DNA of 11,298 nucleotides. Origin: JACVRW01 sp035705985. GTDB taxonomy: Bacteria > Actinomycetota > Thermoleophilia > Solirubrobacterales > Thermoleophilaceae. Below, in pieces: positions 1 to 6,955 of the stretch. Numbering within the stretch: position 1 is the stretch's first letter; the number at the start of each line of letters is the position of its first letter. The stretch spans positions 1 to 11,298 of the forward strand of contig DASSVP010000131.1 of assembly GCA_035705985.1 (NCBI GenBank). The letters run 5' to 3'. The notes below the pieces were generated by a model. The model searched no databases and had not been told where the DNA came from. It was given only the letters and a program-made list of their open reading frames with translations. The translations under genes and the position numbers were made by a program.

Positions 1-13
1 TGTTCGCGGCGCT

Positions 14-622
14 TTGAGGCGGACGAGCGTTGCAGCGCTATGCGTTGTCGCGGTCGCGGGATGCGGCGGCGGCGAGCGGCAGGACGAGAACGAGGCGGAG
101 GGCAACTTTCCCGTCGAGGTCGTGAACGCGCGCTTCCCGGAGGACCAGAAGCTCGCGAAGAAGTCGAGCCTCGTGGTGACCGTGCGCAACGCGGGCGACG
201 AGACGATCCCGAACATCGCGATGACCGTGGACGGCCTCGACGAGCGGAAGAACGACCCGGAACTGGCGGACGCGTCGCGTCCCGTCTTCGCGCTGAACGG
301 TGTGCAGGTCAAGATCGCCGGCTTCCCCGAGGCCAAGGAGGCCGCGCCGCGCGGATGCGACACCGCCTACGTGAACACGTGGGCCTGCGGACCGCTGAAG
401 CCGGACGAGCAGAGGACCTTCCGCTGGGGTGTCACGGCCGTCCGCGCGGGTGACTTCGACATCAGGTGGCGGGTCGCGGCCGGGCTCGACGGCAAGGCGA
501 AGGCCGTGGCTGCCGGAGGGGGCCCGGCGCCGCGCGGCCGCTTCTCGGGGACGATCTCGGACGAGGCGCCCGAGGTCCGCGTGGCGGACGACGGCAAGAC
601 GATCGTCAGCGGGACTCGCTGA
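14..622 (+). CDS. Putative secreted lipoprotein with CARDB-like beta domain
   Basis: Predicted lipoprotein of about 202 residues, function unknown. From TTG at 14 the N-terminus reads as a type II signal peptide: Arg-Arg at residues 2-3, a hydrophobic stretch, then a V-A-G-C lipobox with the lipidated Cys at about residue 17, followed by Gly and charged residues. Residues about 45-100 (with LVVTVRNAGDETIPNIAMTV) resemble the start of CARDB/DUF11-type beta-sandwich domains, which act in extracellular adhesion or assembly. Cys115 and Cys125 could form a disulfide. The frame stays open to the left edge, so the true start may lie upstream, but the signal peptide supports the TTG. The 3' end overlaps the convergent small gene by 17 bases. 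The coding frame is well supported; the domain call is moderate and no specific function is claimed. Confidence 0.75.
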   Translation: MRRTSVAALCVVAVAGCGGGERQDENEAEGNFPVEVVNARFPEDQKLAKKSSLVVTVRNAGDETIPNIAMTVDGLDERKNDPELADASRPVFALNGVQVKIAGFPEAKEAAPRGCDTAYVNTWACGPLKPDEQRTFRWGVTAVRAGDFDIRWRVAAGLDGKAKAVAAGGGPAPRGRFSGTISDEAPEVRVADDGKTIVSGTR

Positions 623-773
623 GCTCGTAGCCCTTACAGCTCTCCACCGGTAGGCGCGGGTACTTGGGAAAGCGCCTGTCCGTCCTGTGGCGAAGGCACA
701 GGGAGAAGACGCTGCCCCGTCCGCTCTTGACCAGCTTCTGATGCAAGCAGCTGTCGCACAGCCCCGCCTTCAT
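606..773 (-). CDS. Small conserved four-cysteine protein
   Basis: Protein of 55 residues starting at ATG (complement of 771-773), with a GGGAG-like ribosome site about 12 bases upstream. Cys6-x2-Cys9, Cys26 and Cys46 are spaced like a small zinc-ribbon or metal site. The body (LCDSCLHQ, then RGSVFSLC, RFPKYPRLPV and CKGYE) matches, from memory, a family of tiny uncharacterised proteins widespread in Actinobacteria. A longer in-frame extension to 926 exists, but its upstream part is low-complexity and runs through the intergenic palindromes, so the MKAGLCDSC start is preferred. It is divergent from the regulator operon and converges on the lipoprotein gene. The biochemical role is unknown; metal binding is inferred from the cysteines only. 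Confidence 0.75.
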   Translation of the reverse strand: MKAGLCDSCLHQKLVKSGRGSVFSLCLRHRTDRRFPKYPRLPVESCKGYELSESR

Positions 774-776
774 CAA

Positions 777-804
777 ACTAAGGCTCCCACTTAGCCGACT
801 AAGG
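777..804. repeat. Direct repeat ACTAAGG x2 with inverted CTTAG between
   Basis: ACTAAGG occurs at 777-783 and 798-804, spaced 21 bases (two helical turns). An inverted CTTAG sits between them at 790-794. The elements lie just upstream of the start of the small minus-strand gene, within its likely promoter, so they could be regulator half-sites. The function is inferred only from position and symmetry. Confidence 0.35.
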
Positions 805-815
805 GGTCTGACCCC
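803..815. repeat. Perfect palindrome GGGGTC-T-GACCCC
   Basis: A 13-base perfect inverted repeat with a single central T, in the spacer between the minus-strand small gene and the plus-strand regulator operon. Similar GGGGTCNGACCCC palindromes recur as intergenic repeats in many bacterial genomes (recalled, not searched). It could therefore be a dispersed REP-like element, an operator, or a short hairpin. Confidence 0.5.
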
Positions 816-843
816 CCAAGTCGCTCCGGATGCCCGATGTGCG

Positions 844-860
844 GAGGCGGCCTCAGGCCG
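844..860. repeat. Overlapping palindromes GAGGC-G-GCCTC and CGGCCT-C-AGGCCG
   Basis: Two perfect inverted repeats share bases: 844-854 (5-bp arms, one-base centre) and 848-860 (6-bp arms, one-base centre). As DNA they could be operator half-sites, but their one-base loops make RNA hairpins poor unless the stems are shortened. They lie upstream of the regulator gene, between the GGGGTC palindrome and the Shine-Dalgarno sequence at 886. No clear sigma-70 -35/-10 pair was found in 774-955. Confidence 0.35.
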
Positions 861-885
861 ACACTCCATGAGTGCAACCGATTCC

Positions 886-892
886 AAAGGAG
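886..892 (+). promoter_or_regulatory. Strong ribosome binding site AAAGGAG, wrong frame for the regulator
   Basis: AAAGGAG is followed by the 5-base spacer CGCAC and ATG at 898, an excellent initiation signal. That ATG opens a frame different from the LuxR-family regulator, whose frame has no comparable site before ATG 956. This either drives a short upstream reading frame coupled to the regulator or marks a frame disturbance in the leader. Confidence 0.6.
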
Positions 893-897
893 CGCAC

Positions 898-1074
898 ATG
901 GACCCCCGCCTCAACGCCATCCACATTCATTCCGTCATGGCAGGATTGGAACGCCATGGCATCACGCATGACGAGCGCCCGATTCGTCGGGCGGGCCGCC
1001 GAGCTCGCGGAGCTGCAGGCGGCGCTCCGCGACGCCGCGGAGCGCCGGCCCTCGCTCGCCCTGGTTGGCGGTGA
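898..1074 (+). CDS. Possible short upstream reading frame overlapping the regulator start
   Basis: A frame of 58 residues starting at ATG 898 behind the strong AAAGGAG. The first 8 codons all end in C, as real genes here do. After about residue 28 it becomes an Arg/Ala/Gly-rich run typical of an out-of-frame shadow of the regulator. It overlaps the regulator starts at 956 and 968, so ribosomes translating it would pass through them, which would allow translational coupling. No family is recognised. It could be a leader peptide, a non-functional frame, or the displaced N-terminus of the regulator. Confidence 0.25.
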   Translation: MDPRLNAIHIHSVMAGLERHGITHDERPIRRAGRRARGAAGGAPRRRGAPALARPGWR

Positions 1075-3913
1075 GTCGGGCGTCGGGAAGTCGCGCCTCG
1101 CGGACGAGCTGAAGCGCCACGCCCGCGAGTCGGGCGCCCGCGTGCTCTCCGGCGACTGCGTGGAGCTTGGTGACGACGAGCTTCCCTACGCACCGCTCCT
1201 GAGTGCGCTCCGCCCGCTGGTCCGCGAGGGCGACCCCGTGCTGGACGCGCTCGCGCCGCCGCTGCGCGCCGCGCTGGACGACATCCTCCCCGGGCTCGGC
1301 ATGGCCGGCAAGCCGGGCGATGCCACGCAGTCGCGCGTCTTCGAGGCGCTCCTGTCGCTGTTCGAGTCGCTGGGCGAGGGCGAGCCGGTGCTGCTCGTGG
1401 TGGAGGACCTGCATTGGGCCGACAGCTCCACGCGCTCGTTCATCGGCTTTCTCGCGCGCACGATCTGCACGGAGCGGATGCTCGTATTGGGCACCTACCG
1501 CTCCGACGAGCTGCACCGCCGCCATCCGCTGCGTCCGCTGCTCGCCGAGCTGGCCAGCGACCCGTACGCACGCCTGCTCGAATTGTCGCGCTTCACGCCG
1601 GAGGAGCTGGGCGAGCAGCTCGAGGGCATCCTCGCCGACCGGCCCGACCCGGAGCTGGTGGAGCGGCTCTACTCACGCAGCGAGGGCAACGCGCTGTACG
1701 CGGAGGAGATCCTCGCGGCCGGTCTCGACGGCCGCGGTTCGCTGCCGCCGACGCTGCGCGACGCGCTGATGCTGCGCGTGGAGCGCCTCTCGCCGCGACC
1801 GCAGGAGCTGCTCCGCTGGATCGCCTGCCAGCCGTCGGCCGACCACGAGCTGGTGGAGGAGGTGGCCGGGCTCGAGCCGGCCGAGCTGCGCGCCGCCCTG
1901 CGCGAGGCGGTGGCGAGCCAGATCGTGGTGACCGTCGGCGACGACTCCTACGCGTTCCGGCACGCGCTCCTCCGCGAGGTGGTCTACGACGACCTGCTGC
2001 CGGGCGAGCGCACGGAGCTGCACTCCGCGCTCGCGCTCGCCCTCGAGGAGCGCATCGAGCGGGGCGAGGGCGGCGCCCACATCACGGCGCAGGCCGCCCA
2101 CCACTGGGCGGCCGCGGGCGACCAGCCGCAGGCGCTCCGGGCGGCGGTGCGCGCGGCCCTCGCGGCCGAGCGTGTGAACGCCTTCGCCGAGGCGCAGGCG
2201 CTGTTCGAGCGCGCGCTCGGGCTGTGGGAGCGCGTGGACGACCCCGAGCGGCTGGCCGGCCTGGGCGAGGTCGAGCTCCTGTGGCGCTCCGCCACGGCGG
2301 CCGACCAGGCGGGTGACCCCGCCCGTCAGGAGGCTCTTCTCCGGCGCGCGCTCGCGCAGGTCGACGAAGGGTCCGACCCGGGCCGCGCGGCGCTGATACG
2401 CGAGCGGCTCAGCCAGTCGCTGTGGAGCCAGCACCGCCAGGACGAGTCGCTTGATGCCTTGAAGGCTGCGCTCGAGCTGTTGCCCGCGGATCCCCCCTCC
2501 CCCGAGCGCGCGAAGCTGCTCGCCCAGCTCTCACGCCGGCGGATGCTCCAGTCGCGCTTCGCCGAGGCCGCCGAGGTGGCGCACGAGGCGATCGAGGTGG
2601 CCCGCGCGGCGGGACACCGCGAGGCCGAGGCGATCGCGCTGAACTCGCTCGGGACCGCGCTCGGCGACCGCGGCGAGGTCGACGCGGGCGTCGGCTACCT
2701 CCGCGAGTCGCTTGCGATCGCCCGCGAGGAGGGCCTCGAGATGGAGGCGGGCGGCGCGTGGATCAACATCGCGGACGTCCTCCACCTGGCCGGGCGCACG
2801 GAGGAGGCGCTGGAGACCGCGCGGACCGGCCTCGAGTCCGCCTACACGCGCGATTGGCGCACGACGGACTGGCTGCGGCTGGCCACGTCCGAGTACAGCT
2901 TCCACCTGGGCGACTGGGACACTGCCGAGACGGCGATCCCGGCCGCGAGCCGCCGCCACACCGGCGGGACGCTGCTCCTCTGGGAGACCTGCCGCGCCCA
3001 GCTCGCGCTGGGCCGCGGCGACAGCGAGGCCGCCGAGCGGTCCATCGCGGTCCTGAGGCGGGCGACCGCCGACCTGGTCGAGCCCCAGTTCGTCGGGAGC
3101 ACCGCCGCCCTGTACGCCGAGCTGCTCGTGCGCCGGGGCGACGTCGATGAGGCCCGCGCGGCGATCGACGACGCGATCGACCGCATCGAGTTCTGCTCGG
3201 AGGACGTGCCGCGCATGGCGCTGCTCGCGGCGGTCGGCGTCCGCGTGGAGGGCGACGCCGGCGAGCGTGCCCGGGACCGCGGCGACGAGGAGGCGGCGCA
3301 GCAGGCGCGCGAGCGGGCCTATGCCCTGCTCGAGCGGGCGCGGGCGACGGCCGAGTCGGGCTGGCGCACGGAGGCGGCGCAGCTCGCGAGCGCCGAGGCC
3401 GAGCACGCGCGCGCCACCAGGACCCCGGCCGCCGCGCTGTGGGCGGCGGCCGCCGAAACCTGGGAAGGCGTCGCGCGGGCGTACCAGGTCACATATGCGC
3501 GCTGGCGCGAGGCGGAGGCCTTGATGGCCGAGCGCGACCGCGACGGCGCCGCGCGCGCCGCATCCACGGCCCTCGCCGGGGCACGCCGGCTCGGCAGTGC
3601 CTGGCTCGTCGAGGAGATCGAGTCGCTGGCCGCCCGCGCGCGCCTGAACCTCGGCGAGGACGCCGCGGAGGCTGCGTCCGTCGCCTCCCCGGACGAGCCC
3701 GACGACCCGTTCGGGCTCACCGCCCGCGAGCGCGACGTGCTCGCCCTCGTGGCCGCCGGCGCCACGAACCGCGAGATCGGCGAGCGCCTCCACATGGCCG
3801 AGAAGACGGCCAGCGTCCACGTCTCGCGCATCCTCGCGAAGCTGGGGGTGCGCTCGCGCACCGAGGCCGCCGCGGTTGCGCACCGCCAGGGTCTGGTACC
3901 AAGCACTCCATGA
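956..3913 (+). CDS. LAL-type LuxR family transcriptional regulator (large ATPase)
   Basis: DNA-binding regulator of the LAL (MalT-like) class, about 985 residues from ATG 956. FVGRAAEL (residues 10-17) opens an AAA-like ATPase domain. Walker A is GESGVGKS at 39-46 and Walker B is LLVVEDLHWAD at about 146-156. The middle (about 370-900) is helical and Ala/Glu/Arg-rich, like TPR repeats that receive the inducer or protein signal. The C-terminus (about 919-982, from FGLTARERDVLALVAAGATN) is a GerE/LuxR helix-turn-helix. ATG 956 has a weak upstream AGGA at 942-945; ATG 968 and GTG 872 are alternatives, the latter giving a poorly conserved extension. The stop overlaps the next gene in ATGA, so it heads the operon with the SDR and dgcA/dgcN-like genes and may control them. 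The family is certain; the inducer and target promoter are unknown. Confidence 0.92.
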   Translation: MASRMTSARFVGRAAELAELQAALRDAAERRPSLALVGGESGVGKSRLADELKRHARESGARVLSGDCVELGDDELPYAPLLSALRPLVREGDPVLDALAPPLRAALDDILPGLGMAGKPGDATQSRVFEALLSLFESLGEGEPVLLVVEDLHWADSSTRSFIGFLARTICTERMLVLGTYRSDELHRRHPLRPLLAELASDPYARLLELSRFTPEELGEQLEGILADRPDPELVERLYSRSEGNALYAEEILAAGLDGRGSLPPTLRDALMLRVERLSPRPQELLRWIACQPSADHELVEEVAGLEPAELRAALREAVASQIVVTVGDDSYAFRHALLREVVYDDLLPGERTELHSALALALEERIERGEGGAHITAQAAHHWAAAGDQPQALRAAVRAALAAERVNAFAEAQALFERALGLWERVDDPERLAGLGEVELLWRSATAADQAGDPARQEALLRRALAQVDEGSDPGRAALIRERLSQSLWSQHRQDESLDALKAALELLPADPPSPERAKLLAQLSRRRMLQSRFAEAAEVAHEAIEVARAAGHREAEAIALNSLGTALGDRGEVDAGVGYLRESLAIAREEGLEMEAGGAWINIADVLHLAGRTEEALETARTGLESAYTRDWRTTDWLRLATSEYSFHLGDWDTAETAIPAASRRHTGGTLLLWETCRAQLALGRGDSEAAERSIAVLRRATADLVEPQFVGSTAALYAELLVRRGDVDEARAAIDDAIDRIEFCSEDVPRMALLAAVGVRVEGDAGERARDRGDEEAAQQARERAYALLERARATAESGWRTEAAQLASAEAEHARATRTPAAALWAAAAETWEGVARAYQVTYARWREAEALMAERDRDGAARAASTALAGARRLGSAWLVEEIESLAARARLNLGEDAAEAASVASPDEPDDPFGLTARERDVLALVAAGATNREIGERLHMAEKTASVHVSRILAKLGVRSRTEAAAVAHRQGLVPSTP

Positions 3914-4812
3914 GAGCACTGGTCACGGGCGCCACCGGCTTCGTGGGAGGCCGGCTGGCCGGCGCACTTGCAGCCCGCGGGTTTGACGTCCGTTGCCTCG
4001 TGCGCGACCGCGCCCGCGCGCAGCACCTGGAGGACGCCGGCCACGAGCTGCACGAGGGCGACGTGCTCGACGCGGGCAGCCTGCGCGGCGCCGGAGAGGG
4101 CGTCTCGACCGCCTACTACCTCGTCCACTCCATGGGGCGTGGCACCGAGCGGGAGGGCTTCGCCGACCGCGAGCGCCGCGCGGCAGCGAACTTCGCGGAG
4201 ATGGCCTCCGCCGAGGGCGTCGAGCGGATCGTCTACCTCGGCGGGCTCGGCGACGAGCGCTCCGAGCACCTGCGCAGCCGGGCCGCCACCGCCGAGACGC
4301 TCGCGGAGCACGGGCCGCCGCTCGTCTACTTCCGCGCCGCGATGGTGATCGGCGCCGGCAGCGAGTCGTACCGCACCGTCCGCTATCTGGTGGAGCGCCT
4401 GCCGGCGATGATCGCGCCGAGCTGGCTGCGCAACCGCACCCAGCCGATCGCCATCGACGACGTCCTCGAGTACCTCGTGCAGGCCGCGGAGCGCCCGGAG
4501 GCGGCCGGTCACGAGGTCCAGATCGGCGGCCCGGACGTGCTCACGTACTCCGAGCTGCTCGACGTGATGGCGGAGGTGCTCGGCAAGCGCCGCAGGCCGA
4601 AGGTCCCGGTCCCGTTTCTGACTCCGACGCTGTCCTCGCACTGGATCGGACTGGTCACCCCGGTGGACGCCGGGGTGGCGCGGCCGCTGATCGAGAGCCT
4701 TGCCAGCGAGACGATCGTCACCGACCCGGAGCCCGCCGGCCTGTTCGACGTCGAGCTCACGAGCACGCGCGACGCGCTACGGCAGGCGCACGAGGAGGAG
4801 GACGCGGGTTGA
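3910..4812 (+). CDS. Atypical SDR, YbjT-like NAD(P)-binding protein
   Basis: Rossmann-fold protein of 300 residues. The dinucleotide-binding loop TGATGFVGG is at residues 6-14. YYLVHSMG (69-76) and YLGGLGDE (109-116) are signatures of the NmrA/YbjT-like extended, atypical SDRs (COG0702). The classic Tyr-x3-Lys catalytic pair is not evident, so it may be a redox sensor, a quinone or metabolite reductase, or a non-catalytic NAD(P) binder. Many relatives carry a C-terminal DUF2867 domain and reach about 480 residues; this one ends soon after the Rossmann part. The start at 3910 overlaps the regulator stop (ATGA), giving translational coupling. It precedes the dgcA-like gene by 18 bases, but its link to D-glutamate metabolism is unproven. 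The fold is secure; the substrate is unknown. Confidence 0.88.
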   Translation: MRALVTGATGFVGGRLAGALAARGFDVRCLVRDRARAQHLEDAGHELHEGDVLDAGSLRGAGEGVSTAYYLVHSMGRGTEREGFADRERRAAANFAEMASAEGVERIVYLGGLGDERSEHLRSRAATAETLAEHGPPLVYFRAAMVIGAGSESYRTVRYLVERLPAMIAPSWLRNRTQPIAIDDVLEYLVQAAERPEAAGHEVQIGGPDVLTYSELLDVMAEVLGKRRRPKVPVPFLTPTLSSHWIGLVTPVDAGVARPLIESLASETIVTDPEPAGLFDVELTSTRDALRQAHEEEDAG

Positions 4813-4830
4813 TCGTCATGCTTCCCGCCC

Positions 4831-5841
4831 GTGGAGCTCCGCGCCAGGACGACGTCGCTCGCGCTCGCCGAGGAGTTCGGCATCGCGCGCGGCTCGCGCA
4901 CCAGCCAGTCGGTGGTGCGGCTGGAGCTCGAGCACGAGGGCATCGTCGGCCGCGGTGAGGCCGCGCCGGTGTACTACCGCGGCGAGTCGGTCGACTCGGC
5001 CGCCGAGTTCCTGACCACCGCGGCGCCCGCGCTGGTGGGCGACGACCCGTTCGCGCTCGAGGCGATCGAGGAGCGGCTCGAGGACGTGGACGGCGAGGCG
5101 GCCGGCAAGGCCGCGCTCGACGCCGCGCTCCACGACTGGATCGGCCGGCGCCTGGACGTGCCGCTGTGGCGCCTGTTCGGACTGTCGCCGGAGGCGCCGC
5201 CCACCTCGTTCACGATCGGCATCGACTCGCTCGACGGCACGCGCGACCGCGCCCGGCGCGCGAGTGGCTTCCGCGTCCTCAAGGTGAAGGTCGGCGGCAC
5301 GGAGGACCTGGCGCGTGTGGAGGCCGTGCGCGAGGAGTCGAGCGCGCCGCTGCGCGTCGACGCAAACGAGGGCTGGACGCTCGAGTCCGCGCGCGAGCTG
5401 ATGCCCGAGCTGATCCGGCTCGAGGTGGAGTTCGTCGAGCAGCCGTTCCCGGCCGACGACCTGGACTCGTTCCGCGGCCTGCGCGAGCTGAGCCCCCGGC
5501 TGCCGGTGGTGGTGGACGAGGGCTGCCACGACCTCACGGACGTGGCGCCGGCCGCCGAGTACGCCGACGGCATCAACGTGAAGCTCGCGAAGTCCGGCGG
5601 CGTCCGCGAGGCTGTGCGCATGATCCACGCCGCGCGCGCCCTTGGACTGCGAGTCATGCTCGGCTGCATGGTCGAGTCGCAGCTCGGTGTGGCGCCGGCC
5701 GCGGCAATCGCCTCGCTGGCGGACTGGGTGGACCTGGACGGTCACCTGCTGCTCGCGGACGAACCGTTCACGGGCCTGCGCTTCGAGGACGGCCGAGTGC
5801 TTCCGGGACCCGGCCCGGGGCTCGGAGTGTCGCCCGCGTGA
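4831..5841 (+). CDS. dgcA: Enolase-superfamily epimerase, probable N-acetyl-D-glutamate racemase DgcA or dipeptide epimerase
   Basis: Muconate-lactonising-type enolase-superfamily enzyme, 336 residues, that abstracts an alpha proton using Mg and two lysines. Visible residues are K151-x-K153 (KVKVGG), metal ligands D177 (RVDAN), E203 (FVEQPFP) and D229/E230 (VVVDEG), and the second-face lysine in NVKLAKSGG (K251/K254). DLD at 301-303 matches the Asp-x-Asp that holds the substrate ammonium in L-Ala-D/L-Glu epimerases. The next gene is DUF1611, and this exact pairing is known as DgcA/DgcN: DgcN acetylates D-glutamate and DgcA racemises N-acetyl-D-glutamate, feeding D-Glu into L-Glu. The GTG start is the first candidate after the in-frame stop of the previous gene at 4810-4812; no good Shine-Dalgarno is seen, so translation may be coupled. 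The superfamily is certain; the choice between racemase and muropeptide epimerase is inferred from context. Confidence 0.85.
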   Translation: MELRARTTSLALAEEFGIARGSRTSQSVVRLELEHEGIVGRGEAAPVYYRGESVDSAAEFLTTAAPALVGDDPFALEAIEERLEDVDGEAAGKAALDAALHDWIGRRLDVPLWRLFGLSPEAPPTSFTIGIDSLDGTRDRARRASGFRVLKVKVGGTEDLARVEAVREESSAPLRVDANEGWTLESARELMPELIRLEVEFVEQPFPADDLDSFRGLRELSPRLPVVVDEGCHDLTDVAPAAEYADGINVKLAKSGGVREAVRMIHAARALGLRVMLGCMVESQLGVAPAAAIASLADWVDLDGHLLLADEPFTGLRFEDGRVLPGPGPGLGVSPA

Positions 5842-6902
5842 GCGAGCGGCTCGCGATCTTCGCGGAGGAGCTGTTCGCGAAGCACACCGGCAAGACCGCG
5901 CACGGCGTGCTTCGCTACGGCACGCGCGAGGTGGTGGCCGTTATCGACTCGAGCTGCGCCGGGCGCACGGCGAACGAGGTGGAGCCGTTCGCGCTCCGCC
6001 CCGTGCCGATCGTCGCGACACTGGAGGAGGCCCTCGAGCGGGGCGCCGACACGCTGCTGATCGGAGTGGCCCCGCCCGGCGGAAAGCTGGACCCGGCCTG
6101 GCGTCCGACGCTGCTCGCCGCGATCGAGGCGGGCCTGTCGCTCGAGGCCGGGCTTCACACGCAGCTGAACGACGAACCGGAGCTGTGCGAGGCGGCGGAG
6201 CGGCACGACGTGGAGCTGCGCGACCTCCGCAAGGTCCCACTCGACCTGAGCGTGCCGCAGGGCCCGTACAGCCGGCCGGACTCGGTGCGGGTGGTGCACA
6301 GCGTGGGCTCGGACACGGTGATCGGCAAGAAGGTCGTGACGCTCGAGCTGGACCGGGCGGCGCGCGAGCGCGGGCTCCGCTCGGTGTACGTGCCCACCGG
6401 CCAGACAGGGGTGGCGATCGCGGGCTGGGGCACCGCGGTGGACCACGTGATCTCCGACTACGTGGCCGGCGCGGGAGAGCGGCTCGTCCACGAGGGCGCC
6501 GAGCGCGGCGACCTCCTGTTCGTGGAGGGCCAGGGCGCGCTCTTCCACCCCGCTTACTCCGGCGTGACGCTCGGCTTGCTCCACGGCTCGGCGCCGGACC
6601 TGCTGGTGCTGGTGCACAAGCCGAACGCCACGCACAACCGCAACTACCCGGAGCTGCCGATCCCGCCTCTGAACGAGCTGATCGCGGCGTACGAGTCAGC
6701 CGCGGCGCCGGTCAGGCCGGCGAAGGTCGCGGCGCTGGCGCTGAACACGTCCGACCTCGACGAGGACGCGGCGCGCGCGGCGATCGCCGAGGCCGAGCGC
6801 GAGACCGGCCTCACGGCCGACGACGTGGTGCGCTTCGGGCCCGAGCGCGTGCTCGAGGCGGTGCTCGGGGCGCTCGACACGCGGGCCAACCTCCCGGCCT
6901 GA
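5838..6902 (+). CDS. dgcN: DUF1611 protein, probable D-glutamate N-acetyltransferase DgcN
   Basis: A 354-residue DUF1611 protein. Residues about 35-135 form the N-terminal Rossmann-like half. The C-terminal half is P-loop-like, with GSDTVIGKK at 157-165 and the family-typical YVPTGQTG, HPAYSGVT and HKPNATHNRNYP. Members were long annotated only as putative NTP-binding proteins; DgcN was later described as transferring acetyl to D-glutamate, working with the enolase-superfamily racemase DgcA. The gene starts at GTG 5838, sharing GTGA with the dgcA-like stop, so the two are translationally coupled and probably form one pathway. Cytoplasmic, with no signal peptide or membrane segment. The alternative is another N-acyl or ligase-like reaction in amino-acid salvage. 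The family is certain; the specific substrate is inferred from the pair. Confidence 0.87.
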   Translation: MSERLAIFAEELFAKHTGKTAHGVLRYGTREVVAVIDSSCAGRTANEVEPFALRPVPIVATLEEALERGADTLLIGVAPPGGKLDPAWRPTLLAAIEAGLSLEAGLHTQLNDEPELCEAAERHDVELRDLRKVPLDLSVPQGPYSRPDSVRVVHSVGSDTVIGKKVVTLELDRAARERGLRSVYVPTGQTGVAIAGWGTAVDHVISDYVAGAGERLVHEGAERGDLLFVEGQGALFHPAYSGVTLGLLHGSAPDLLVLVHKPNATHNRNYPELPIPPLNELIAAYESAAAPVRPAKVAALALNTSDLDEDAARAAIAEAERETGLTADDVVRFGPERVLEAVLGALDTRANLPA

Positions 6903-6921
6903 TCTTTCGACATGGGGCGGT

Positions 6922-6955
6922 AGGAGGAATGGCCGCAAACGGCCATCTTCCGATC
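6922..6955 (+). promoter_or_regulatory. AGGAGGA plus 7-bp hairpin before the small-gene start
   Basis: AGGAGGA at 6922-6928 is immediately followed by a perfect stem-loop, ATGGCCG-CAAA-CGGCCAT (6929-6946), then 9 bases to ATG 6956. If the stem forms, it places the Shine-Dalgarno an optimal distance from ATG 6956. The in-frame ATG at 6929 abuts the AGGAGGA with no spacer and lies inside the stem, so it is a poor start. Folding is inferred from sequence only. Confidence 0.55.

Noticed and set aside
774..926. N-terminal extension of the four-cysteine minus-strand protein
   Set aside because: It would translate the palindromic spacer; family resemblance begins at MKAGLCDSC and a ribosome site precedes that ATG.
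872..955. GTG 872 as the start of the LAL regulator
   Set aside because: It adds 28 residues with weak codon bias and no resemblance to LAL N-termini, which normally begin just before the FVGR motif; no suitable Shine-Dalgarno precedes it.
2531..3919. Minus-strand open frame of 462 codons inside the LAL gene
   Set aside because: Arg/Ala/Gly-rich shadow with no motif; the plus strand here has the helical repeats and the LuxR helix-turn-helix in continuous frame.
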